Source of the DNA: Pseudobdellovibrionaceae bacterium
GTDB lineage: Bacteria > Bdellovibrionota > Bdellovibrionia > Bdellovibrionales > JAMPXM01
NCBI GenBank assembly: GCA_913776405.1
Contig: CAJYOV010000051.1
Coordinates: 1 to 8,613, forward strand
Length of the DNA stretch: 8,613 bases
Reading direction: 5' to 3'
Under the pieces are notes generated by a model. It saw only the letters and a program-made list of their open reading frames with translations, had not been told where the DNA came from and did not search any database. Each line of letters starts with the position of its first letter. Positions within the stretch are counted from its first letter, which is position 1. Shown here one piece after another: positions 1 to 6,308 of the stretch. A program made the position numbers and the translations under genes.

Positions 1-73
1 TGCAGCTCTCGAAGTACCCCGATTGAAATTCCCGCTCTTAGCTCTTTAGACCTTTGAACACCGGAGGCTCACG

Positions 74-553
74 ATGAAACAAACTCTCAGAGACTTTGCG
101 CAAGATTTCGCGCTCGTCATCGTCGCCCTCAGCGCATCTCTCCTATTCGTCACGACAGCTTCGGCTGCGCCAGTTCTCGACTCAAAGCCGACGCTCGACT
201 CAAAACCCGTCCTCGACTCGGGGCCGCGACTCGACAAACCGATTCGTGCGATTCGCACGGTTTCGGTTTCCCATGCACGTACGGAAAACGTAAATACTTG
301 GGTGGCGCATTGGAAAGAGGAGTTGGCTAAAACGTCCGACCCGATCATGCGTCGCTCGATCTTGATTCAACTTGAAGCGCTCGAGCAGGCACGCCCTTAC
401 GTTAACGCCAAACTGCAACAACCAAGACCGCTGGACCCACGAGACTCAGAATTGCCTGAGTTCAAACAAGCGAAGACCGATCGCGATGCCGATGAATCCT
501 TGCGTGCAAGCGCAGTTGATTTCACCAAGCGTGTCCACGGAAGCCAGCAGTAA
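74..553 (+). CDS. Small exported protein of unknown function with N-terminal LDSKP repeat
   Basis: A 159-residue protein of no family I recognise. The start is supported by a GGAGG Shine-Dalgarno 6 bases upstream of the ATG. Residues 1 to about 32 form a signal peptide: Lys2 and Arg6, a hydrophobic core around residues 12-28, and an Ala-Ser-Ala-Ala site before Pro33, so the mature protein should be periplasmic or secreted. No lipobox cysteine is present, and the protein has no cysteine at all. Residues 34-56 hold a short imperfect repeat of the type x-Leu-Asp-Ser-Lys-Pro. The remainder is charged and probably helical (about residues 68-105, then a polar Lys/Asp/Glu-rich tail to residue 159). 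It converges on the porin gene on the other strand. A weak possible -35 (TTGAAA, 23-28) lies upstream without a convincing -10. Gene reality is well supported; function is unknown. Confidence 0.82.
   Translation: MKQTLRDFAQDFALVIVALSASLLFVTTASAAPVLDSKPTLDSKPVLDSGPRLDKPIRAIRTVSVSHARTENVNTWVAHWKEELAKTSDPIMRRSILIQLEALEQARPYVNAKLQQPRPLDPRDSELPEFKQAKTDRDADESLRASAVDFTKRVHGSQQ
176..241 (+). repeat. Imperfect 18-bp tandem repeat (three full copies and a partial) coding for LDSKP units
   Basis: Units begin at 176, 194, 212 and 230, each with CTCGAC. The first two units share CTCGACTCAAA, the third diverges to CTCGACTCGGG, and the fourth is cut to 12 bases. The repeat is in frame, so copy-number change would lengthen or shorten the region just after the signal peptide without breaking the gene. 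Confidence 0.8.
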
Positions 554-593
554 ACTGGGTGACTTGAAGCCCGCGCTTACTCCGTAAAAAAGC

Positions 594-625
594 AAAAAAA
601 AAACCAGGGGGATTACTCCCCCTGG
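594..625 (-). terminator. Rho-independent terminator of the porin gene
   Basis: An 8-bp perfect stem (CCAGGGGG at 604-611 and CCCCCTGG at 618-625) encloses a 6-base loop. Read on the minus strand it is followed by ten T residues (A594-603 on the plus strand), and by more T after a GC break. It lies about 80 bases past the porin stop codon. On the plus strand no T-run follows, so it acts mainly for the porin and not for the convergent gene. A second weaker inverted repeat (CATCACG 639-645 with CGTGATG 660-666) sits in the same 3' untranslated region. Confidence 0.9.
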
Positions 626-703
626 GGCCCTGCTCCGCCATCACGTCAAAGATGCGAATCGTGATGTCTTCTAAGCTGTGTTCAGAGATGTCGTACTAAG
701 ATG

Positions 704-2224
704 TCAGAAGCTGATGGCGGCCTTGGTAACTAAACCGTATGCAAAACTGTTGTCGAGACCCGGAAGTCCTCCGCCAGTCCATGCTGAACCTGGGAAGAGG
801 AAACCCGCTTGCGTGATCCACGTGAGGCGCTCGTAAGGCTTCCACGTCAGATTCAGATCCAATTCAAAACCGAGATCTTTTGAAGAATCGCCGTTTACGA
901 TCGGCTCTTCGGTGAGCATACCGTACGCGATCGTTCCACCAAATGAGAAAGTGTCTTTCCATTGATACTGTAAGCTTGGAGCTACATAGATCGTGTTGCT
1001 GATCGCTTCAGAGTCGATCGTGTTACGAACGTCTGTTGCGTTTGAAGCTGACGATGGATCAACACTGCCGGTGAGCGCTTGTGTACGAAGGAAGTCGCGC
1101 TGACCGAGTGGGTGGTTGAACATCAAGAGAGCGACGTCGTAGTTGCGGCTGAATTGGAAGCCCTCGTACTTCGTCGAGTTCGGATCATCACCTGAAGCGA
1201 TACCGAATTTCAGGTTACCCGAGAGTTTCGACGACTCACGCGCCCAACCGATTTCAGCAGCAACACCGTAACCGCCGAGGTCAACTTCAGTGCCGTTTGC
1301 TGAAAGGCCCGTTTTACCCGAGAGGAAGTCGCCTTCGACACCGACTGTGAAGTTGCCGACTTTACGTTTAATGAAGGCACCGATCAGGGATGAGTTGCCG
1401 CCCGACGTGCGTGTAACACCCGTTGGTCCAGTCGGATTCATCGGCGCGTCTGCGGCTGTCGTAGATGGGACCCCACCGATAACACCGTTAACTGGCAAGT
1501 TGTTGCCAGCTGTACCGACCGTGCGAAGCTGGTAGATCGCGCCGATCGACAATTCAGTCTCTGGATTGTCGTACTGTGCGTGAAGGATGTAGTCGTTCAC
1601 ATCGTCGTTTGCACCGAGATTGTTTTCGCTAACTTTGCCGATCATTGGGAAGACCGAGAGGTTTCCAAAGACGATCTTGTAGCCAACGATATCTTTTGTA
1701 TCGATGAAGTGATCGAAGAGGCCCGTGCCTGCGTTAAAGGTCGTACCAAGACCGAAGTGGATCGGTGTGCGACCGACGACGAGCTGACCGAACTCATGCG
1801 CCCACGAAACGTAAAGCGACGTGAGGTCGATGGCGCTGCGGGTTTGTGCACGTGAAAGTGGATCTGAATTCGATGTCGACGTCGAAGTCGCAACACCTGA
1901 ACCCGGTCCGTTACCAAAAACATCGCCGGCAACTTGGCCCGACGAATTCGGCAGGTTGTTGTTCAGCACATCGAGACGCGAGTAAACCGTGATGCCATCA
2001 GCAACAACGAGCTTCGGCGCGAGAATCAAGTGGTGAAGCAAGTAAGCTTTGTTTGACTCTGGGCCACCGAGCTCTGGATTTTTGATCCAGTTGGCTTCGG
2101 CGCGGTAAGTACCGCCCCAAGTTAGATCAGCAGCTGTCGCTGTTGAAGCGGCTGACGAAACTGCAGTTACAGCCGCAGCTGTCGTAACGACCGAAGCTAG
2201 GAAGCGCTGTGCGCTCAATCCCAT
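704..2224 (-). CDS. Porin-like outer-membrane beta-barrel protein
   Basis: A 506-residue protein. I place the start at the ATG at 2224, because GAGGGAGA lies just upstream and a classic signal peptide follows at once. A longer reading from 2311 would add 29 residues that do not look like a signal sequence. Residues 1 to about 32 form the signal (Arg7, an Ala/Val/Thr-rich core, Ala-x-Ala site before Asp33). The rest has alternating polar and aromatic/hydrophobic strands typical of a transmembrane beta-barrel, for example around the LYVSWAHEFGQLVVGRTPIH segment, a pattern seen in porins. The last residues are AAISF, ending in the terminal Phe recognised by the BAM complex. A Ser/Thr-rich stretch (about residues 113-120) is probably a surface loop. 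It likely forms a passive diffusion channel; substrate unknown. It is followed by its own intrinsic terminator. The upstream 128 bp could hold its promoter, but I see no clear -35/-10 pair. Confidence 0.85.
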   Translation of the reverse strand: MGLSAQRFLASVVTTAAAVTAVSSAASTATAADLTWGGTYRAEANWIKNPELGGPESNKAYLLHHLILAPKLVVADGITVYSRLDVLNNNLPNSSGQVAGDVFGNGPGSGVATSTSTSNSDPLSRAQTRSAIDLTSLYVSWAHEFGQLVVGRTPIHFGLGTTFNAGTGLFDHFIDTKDIVGYKIVFGNLSVFPMIGKVSENNLGANDDVNDYILHAQYDNPETELSIGAIYQLRTVGTAGNNLPVNGVIGGVPSTTAADAPMNPTGPTGVTRTSGGNSSLIGAFIKRKVGNFTVGVEGDFLSGKTGLSANGTEVDLGGYGVAAEIGWARESSKLSGNLKFGIASGDDPNSTKYEGFQFSRNYDVALLMFNHPLGQRDFLRTQALTGSVDPSSASNATDVRNTIDSEAISNTIYVAPSLQYQWKDTFSFGGTIAYGMLTEEPIVNGDSSKDLGFELDLNLTWKPYERLTWITQAGFLFPGSAWTGGGLPGLDNSFAYGLVTKAAISF

Positions 2225-2283
2225 GAGTATCTCCCTCGAATGGTGAAAAGGTCCTGCAACGGCCGCTTTCCAGTCAATGAAAA

Positions 2284-2313
2284 CATTACGTTGCCATACA
2301 TTACAATACATTC
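2284..2313. repeat. Short direct repeats upstream of the porin, possible operator
   Basis: ATACATT occurs at 2297-2303 and again at 2307-2313, exactly 10 bp apart. ACATTAC occurs at 2284-2290 and 2299-2305. The cluster is AT-rich within the region 60-90 bp upstream of the porin start, where a promoter or activator site would be expected. A role in control is only inference. Confidence 0.3.
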
Positions 2314-2352
2314 TGTCAGTTGCGGGCTAAAAACCGCTGCCAGAGCCTGTTT

Positions 2353-3078
2353 TCAAGGCTTTACGACACCTAAAAGCTGGCCCTCGCGAATCACGATCAC
2401 GTTCTTGCCTGCGATCTCGAGTTCCGAACCCATGTAGTGGTCGAAAAGAACGGTGTCGCCTAGCTGAACGTCGAGCGGACGCAAACGACCCTTACGATCG
2501 GTGTGACCGCGGCCAACTGCGACAACTTTGCCCTGTTTGTGGCGCTCGCTCCGGTCAACAGAGTCAGGGATGAAGAGGCCGCCCGGAGTGCGGTCTGCAA
2601 CTTCAACGAGCTCTACCAAGATGCGATCATCCAAAGGCGAAACAAGCTTCGAGAGATCTGAAGCGCCTTGGCTAGGCGATTTCTGAGCCGACTTTCCAGA
2701 ACGAGCGAGCACCGCTGCCGACGCAACCGCAACGGCACCTGCCGCCACCGCTGCAACCTTCTTCACAGTGCTTGTTTTCGTTGTCGATTTCGGAGCTGTG
2801 GCTTTCTTTGCGGCAGGCGTCTTCGCTTTTTCGCCCGCTGACGCTTTCGCCGCCTTCGCCTTGCCTGAAGCCTTAGTCGCGGTCTTCAGAGACGCAGCCG
2901 ATTTTTTCACGATACTCTTCGCAACTTTTTTTGGCGCCACTTTCTTGGGAGCAGACTTCGCAGCTTTTTTCGGCGCAGCCTTTTTTGTAGCAGCTTTGCT
3001 TTTCGCAGCAGGCGCAGCCTTCGCTTTAGCTTTTGGTTTCGTTTTAGGGACTGCTTTTTTGGCAGGCTTCTTCGCCAT
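2353..3078 (-). CDS. Histone H1-like Lys/Ala-rich tail fused to a GroES (Cpn10) domain
   Basis: A 241-residue protein, more than twice the usual GroES length (about 95-100). The start at 3078 is set by AAGGAG 9 bases upstream of the ATG. Residues 1-107 contain 36 Lys and 32 Ala, no Arg and one acidic residue (Glu83), with repeated APKKxA units, as in bacterial H1-like proteins that bind nucleic acid. Residues 108-125 are an Ala/Val hydrophobic segment flanked by Lys-Lys and Arg, long enough for one membrane helix but low in complexity. Residues 147-241 are a full Cpn10 domain: SPLDDRILVE opening strand, mobile loop with TPGGLFIPDS (Leu-Phe-Ile in the place of the GroEL-binding Ile-Val-Leu), then GKVVAVGRG, LGDTVLF and the closing LLGVV. 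No groEL gene adjoins it, so this is probably not the housekeeping groES. Possible roles are a nucleoid- or membrane-tethered chaperonin cap, or a reused Cpn10 fold. Domain calls are firm; function is inference. Confidence 0.9.
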   Translation of the reverse strand: MAKKPAKKAVPKTKPKAKAKAAPAAKSKAATKKAAPKKAAKSAPKKVAPKKVAKSIVKKSAASLKTATKASGKAKAAKASAGEKAKTPAAKKATAPKSTTKTSTVKKVAAVAAGAVAVASAAVLARSGKSAQKSPSQGASDLSKLVSPLDDRILVELVEVADRTPGGLFIPDSVDRSERHKQGKVVAVGRGHTDRKGRLRPLDVQLGDTVLFDHYMGSELEIAGKNVIVIREGQLLGVVKP

Positions 3079-3091
3079 GAGAAATCGCTCC

Positions 3092-3103
3092 TTCAAATTT
3101 GAA
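3092..3103. promoter_or_regulatory. 12-bp perfect palindrome in the divergent control region
   Basis: TTCAAATTTGAA is a perfect palindrome lying between the predicted transcription start and the ribosome binding site of the GroES-fusion gene, touching the latter. Its place suggests an operator, or a leader hairpin that could mask the Shine-Dalgarno. It is not the CIRCE element that controls groES in many bacteria. A 12-bp AT-rich palindrome can also occur by chance. Confidence 0.35.
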
Positions 3104-3118
3104 TCTTCAGACCCAATG

Positions 3119-3147
3119 ACTAATCGCGAGGATCGTTCGTCTGTCAA
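3119..3147 (-). promoter_or_regulatory. Predicted sigma-70 type promoter of the GroES-fusion gene
   Basis: On the minus strand a consensus -35 TTGACA (3142-3147) is followed after a 17-base spacer by ATTAGT (3119-3124), a weak -10. Transcription would start near 3112 and give a leader of about 34 bases containing the AAGGAG ribosome binding site. The -35 is perfect and well placed, but the -10 matches consensus at only three of six positions. Confidence 0.5.
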
Positions 3148-3204
3148 GATTCCCCACATGTCGCTACCGTAGACAACGCAAGGCGAAGAGGCCATGATCG
3201 AAGC

Positions 3205-5703
3205 ATGGATGAATCATCAAGCGATCTGACACCGACACCGTCTCCTCCACGTGCTCAACGCTTCAGGGAGTTTCTAAAACAACCTCGAGTGCGCAAGACC
3301 TTGATTGCGATCGTGTCCCTAGTCGGTGTGATCGTGATCGTCGGCATCGTCTGGTTGATTCGCCTGGATCGCAATATCGCGCAGCGTTTCGCTGAAAAAC
3401 GATTCGCGCCCCCGATTGAGTTTTATTCCGCGCCTGAAGAAATCCGCGCAGGCTCTCGCTATCCTGCAAACTTACTGGAAGATGTTTTTGTTCGGAGAGC
3501 CTTCGTCAAACGCGATTTTTCACAATCGATGCGCGGCGGTGATTACTCGATCTGGTCCGGTGGCGACTGCCTTCAACATCTCGGAGAAGTCATCGCCACT
3601 GCGACACCCGAACCTTCGCTCGATGCCCAAATGAACGACACCGCAGCTGCGGCCGTAACAGCACAATCGATCGTAAAGTGCGTGGTGTTCGTGAATCGAG
3701 GCACCGCGAACTCCGCGCCAGTCACGAATCCGACTGAAGAACGCGCTCAAATCATCGCACTCGCCGCTGACGGAACCGTTGTAGGCGTATACGACAAAGA
3801 ATCACGCCAGACCTTGCCGCATGGAACGATCGAACCTGAACTGTTCGCACAGTATTACGGTGACAAACCTGTTCTCAGAAATGTCGTCACGATTGCGGGC
3901 GGCGACGTTCCGCCCATTTGCTTAAATGCCCTGCTCGCGATTGAAGATGACAAATTCTACGAACATCCCGGCATCAGCTTCACAGGCCTTCTCCGCGCGG
4001 TTTACACAAACCTTCGCTCGGGTCGCCGCGCTCAAGGCGGAAGTACCATCACGCAACAGCTCGTCAAAAACTACTTCCTGACCGATGAACGCACGTTCAA
4101 ACGAAAGTTCATCGAAATCGCGATGGCGTTTCTCGTCGAACGACACGCGTCCAAAGACGACATTCTTGAGACCTACATCAATCTCATTTACATGGGCCAA
4201 AACGGTCCGTTCGAAGTCCGCGGTTTCGCAGCGGCTTCGCAACATTACTTCGGAAAACCACTTCGCACTTTGAACTTGCCTGAGTGCGCTCTCCTCGCCG
4301 GTGTTTTGAATGGCCCTGGAGTTTACAACCCGATTCGACATCCCGACCGAGCGCTTAAACGCCGCTCGCTTGTTCTTCAACGCATGCGCGAGCTCAACTT
4401 CATTGACGAAGCGCGAGAGAAAGACGCGCTTGCGACACCTCTGCCAACTCAACCTGAGCGCAGCTTGACAGAACCAGCGCCTTATTACGTTCAAGCGGTT
4501 CGACGCGAACTCGATGGCCGAGGCATCGATCTCGAAAATGGCGCGCGGATCTACACAGGGTTGAACCTTCGCGCGCAAGAGGCCGCTCATCTTGCTGTGA
4601 GGCAAGGGCTTGATCGACTGGAGACAACAAACAAATTCATCAAATCGATTAAAGAAAAAGGCAAATCTCTCGAAGCCGTCTTGATCAGCGTCAACCCGTC
4701 AACTGGGTCGATTCAAGCTCTCGTCGGCGGGCGTGGATACACCGCAACCCAATTCAATCGCGCCATCGATGCTCACCGCCAAGTCGGCTCTGTTATGAAG
4801 CCTATCGTTCACCTTGCAGCTTATGAGTCTGGTGTCGCGCCAGATGGCGGCCCGTACACGCCGCTGACTCTCTTGAAGGATGAAGCGACAACTCACAAAT
4901 TCGAGGGGCAAGTCTGGACACCTAAGAACTACGGCGGCAAGTATAACGGCGACGTTCCGATGTACTACGCGCTTAAAGAATCTCTGAACGCAGCTACGGT
5001 AAATCTCGGTATGTCGGTGACTCCTGAAAAAGTGGTCGAAACAGCGAGAGCTTTAGGCGTGACGTCGAATTTGAAACCACTTCCATCGATCACCCTTGGC
5101 GCCTTCGAGCTGTCGCCGCTTGAAGTGCTTCAAACTTACAGCTCGATTGCAAACTTCGGCAAAAAGGTTCCCGTCACTCTCATTGAGCGCGTCGTCGATC
5201 TGAATGGCGGCGAGCTCTTCACGCATCTCACGTCCGTCGATCAAGTGGCTCCGGCAGATGCCGACGCAGAGTTGATCGGCGCGATGAAGCAAGCTTTCGT
5301 TAGCGGAACGGCGCGAGGTGCACGCTTATCCGGCTTCACTCACCCCGCTGCCGGCAAAACCGGTACGACTAACGACGAAAAAGATGCTTGGTTCGCCGGG
5401 TTCACACCGTCTCACGTTGCAATCGTTTGGGTCGGTTACGACGACAATACGAAACACAAACTCACGGGCACTTCAGGCGCCGTTCCGATGTGGACGCAGT
5501 ACATGAAGTCGTATGCCTCAACGTTCCCGAATGAAGATTTCGCCTGGCCCGAAGGCACTGAGACCGTCACCTTCTCACTGGATCAGTTGGTCGCCTTCGG
5601 TCTTCCTGAAAAAGACCTCGAGAAAAACGACGGGCCTGTCACACTCGTGTTTAAGCAAGGCCAAGCGCCTCACGTTAGCAGCGACTCTCCAAGCGGCGAA
5701 TAG
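3205..5703 (+). CDS. mrcB: Class A penicillin-binding protein 1b (transglycosylase/transpeptidase)
   Basis: An 832-residue bifunctional peptidoglycan synthase that polymerises lipid II glycan strands and cross-links their peptides in the periplasm. Residues 1-31 are cytoplasmic and 32-52 form the single membrane anchor. Residues about 70-175 align in order with the UB2H regulatory domain of PBP1b, though diverged and with Cys122 and Cys159. The GT51 domain spans about 225-400: catalytic Glu247 in IEDDKFYEH, the GGSTITQQLVKN motif (278-289), Glu304 in KRKFIEIAMA, and EVRGFAAAS. The transpeptidase domain spans about 480-770: catalytic Ser529 in SVMK, Ser593-Leu-Asn595 and Lys718-Thr-Gly720. All key residues of both active sites are present and the length matches E. 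coli PBP1b (844). A tail of about 60 residues follows the transpeptidase domain. The start lacks a good Shine-Dalgarno (a GAAGAGG sits about 14 bases upstream), but the next in-frame ATG is past the anchor. The gene is divergent from the GroES fusion and ends in a terminator. The 1b rather than 1a assignment rests on overall resemblance. Confidence 0.95.
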   Translation: MDESSSDLTPTPSPPRAQRFREFLKQPRVRKTLIAIVSLVGVIVIVGIVWLIRLDRNIAQRFAEKRFAPPIEFYSAPEEIRAGSRYPANLLEDVFVRRAFVKRDFSQSMRGGDYSIWSGGDCLQHLGEVIATATPEPSLDAQMNDTAAAAVTAQSIVKCVVFVNRGTANSAPVTNPTEERAQIIALAADGTVVGVYDKESRQTLPHGTIEPELFAQYYGDKPVLRNVVTIAGGDVPPICLNALLAIEDDKFYEHPGISFTGLLRAVYTNLRSGRRAQGGSTITQQLVKNYFLTDERTFKRKFIEIAMAFLVERHASKDDILETYINLIYMGQNGPFEVRGFAAASQHYFGKPLRTLNLPECALLAGVLNGPGVYNPIRHPDRALKRRSLVLQRMRELNFIDEAREKDALATPLPTQPERSLTEPAPYYVQAVRRELDGRGIDLENGARIYTGLNLRAQEAAHLAVRQGLDRLETTNKFIKSIKEKGKSLEAVLISVNPSTGSIQALVGGRGYTATQFNRAIDAHRQVGSVMKPIVHLAAYESGVAPDGGPYTPLTLLKDEATTHKFEGQVWTPKNYGGKYNGDVPMYYALKESLNAATVNLGMSVTPEKVVETARALGVTSNLKPLPSITLGAFELSPLEVLQTYSSIANFGKKVPVTLIERVVDLNGGELFTHLTSVDQVAPADADAELIGAMKQAFVSGTARGARLSGFTHPAAGKTGTTNDEKDAWFAGFTPSHVAIVWVGYDDNTKHKLTGTSGAVPMWTQYMKSYASTFPNEDFAWPEGTETVTFSLDQLVAFGLPEKDLEKNDGPVTLVFKQGQAPHVSSDSPSGE

Positions 5704-5715
5704 ACCTCAGGGAAT

Positions 5716-5754
5716 CTAGCCAGAGTCCCAACGCCCGATCTGGCTAGTCTTTTC
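5716..5754 (+). terminator. Intrinsic terminator after the penicillin-binding protein gene
   Basis: A 9-bp perfect stem, CTAGCCAGA (5716-5724) with TCTGGCTAG (5739-5747), has a 14-base loop and is followed by TCTTTTC. It begins 13 bases after the stop codon. The U-run is short, so read-through is possible. Confidence 0.75.
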
Positions 5755-5780
5755 ACGCCCGAGACCCCGCTCGCTGGCCG

Positions 5781-5795
5781 TTCACTAAAAGTGAA
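5781..5795. promoter_or_regulatory. Palindrome TTCACT-AAA-AGTGAA upstream of the regulator operon
   Basis: Two perfect 6-bp arms flank a 3-base centre, about 80 bp before the first gene of the operon and followed by an A-run. This is the size and symmetry of a small dimeric regulator site. It could be the binding site of the operon's own TIGR02147-type regulator, but nothing in the sequence proves it. No convincing -35/-10 pair was found in 5756-5876. Confidence 0.35.
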
Positions 5796-5876
5796 AAAAA
5801 TGATTTCAACACTCTCGTAAGGGCGTTGCCTCGGCAGCACCTCTGCGGCTACTGAAGCTGCAACAACGAGGTTCAA

Positions 5877-6296
5877 ATGTTGAAATCACTCTTAGCGTTC
5901 ACGATTCTACTTTCAACGGTCGCTTTCACGCAGGCCGTATCGGTCGCTGAAGCTCAAGTCGCACCCATTTTCAACCCGTACTGGTATTCTTATCAATCAC
6001 GCCTCCCGGGCCTAGCTGATAAACCCGCTCGCGAACTCGAAACGACACTCAAAGCTATGAACGCCGCTTTTAGAGACGCGTCCTCAGCCCAGTCCCTTCG
6101 CTGCTCAGATCTTTCAATCAAATGGTTTGGCACCGACGCGGCCGACTTATTGATTCAAGGCTCGTTTTCTTGTGCTCAACGCAATTGGGACGATCTGAAT
6201 CAAGAAACGCTCGCTCAAGACTTCACAAAACTGTCGGGACTCTCTTTCCTAGTACTTCCACCAGCAGGTGGCGGCGGCGGAACGATTCACAATTAA
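5877..6296 (+). CDS. Small exported protein with two cysteines, first gene of regulator operon
   Basis: A 139-residue protein that I cannot assign to a family. The start is supported by GAGG 5 bases upstream of the ATG. A signal peptide covers residues 1-20 or 1-26 (Lys3, a Leu/Phe/Val core, then Thr-Gln-Ala or Ala-Glu-Ala sites). The mature part holds a Tyr/Trp/Pro-rich stretch (FNPYWYSY, about 32-39), a probable helix (50-68), two cysteines (Cys76 and Cys99) that could form a disulphide in the periplasm, and a five-glycine run (131-135) close to the C-terminus. The stop lies 12 bases before the regulator gene, so the two are very likely co-transcribed and may be translationally coupled. It may be a target, sensor partner or effector of the regulated unit; that is inference from position only. 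Confidence 0.82.
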   Translation: MLKSLLAFTILLSTVAFTQAVSVAEAQVAPIFNPYWYSYQSRLPGLADKPARELETTLKAMNAAFRDASSAQSLRCSDLSIKWFGTDAADLLIQGSFSCAQRNWDDLNQETLAQDFTKLSGLSFLVLPPAGGGGGTIHN

Positions 6297-6308
6297 GTCG
6301 GGTTAACG

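Noticed and set aside
2225..2311. A 29-residue N-terminal extension of the porin from ATG 2311
   Set aside because: The extension contains charged and polar residues that would bury the signal peptide, whereas the ATG at 2224 has GAGGGAGA before it and a normal signal peptide after it.
2341..2360. Inverted repeat AGCCT/AGGCT at the stop of the GroES-fusion gene, considered as a terminator
   Set aside because: The 5-bp stem is weak, its loop contains the stop codon, and no T-run follows directly, so read-through toward the porin cannot be excluded or claimed.
2768..3172. Open frame of 134 codons on the plus strand, rich in Ala and Phe
   Set aside because: It is the antisense image of the Lys/Ala-rich tail of the GroES-fusion gene. 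AAG/AAA codons read backwards give Leu/Phe codons, and the frame has no ribosome binding site or family resemblance.
3079..3195. A 39-residue N-terminal extension of the GroES-fusion protein from ATG 3195
   Set aside because: It would span the predicted promoter and the AAGGAG ribosome binding site, and would place acidic, non-repetitive residues before the Lys/Ala tail. The ATG at 3078 fits better.
3194..3229. Short upstream frame (ATG 3194, 11 codons) overlapping the start of the penicillin-binding protein gene
   Set aside because: The only purine-rich tract is 2 bases from the ATG, too close for a working ribosome binding site, and a frame this short easily arises by chance.
3922..4605. 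Open frame of 227 codons on the minus strand inside the penicillin-binding protein gene
   Set aside because: It lies wholly opposite the transglycosylase domain, whose motifs are unmistakable on the plus strand. The minus-strand product shows no signal or domain.
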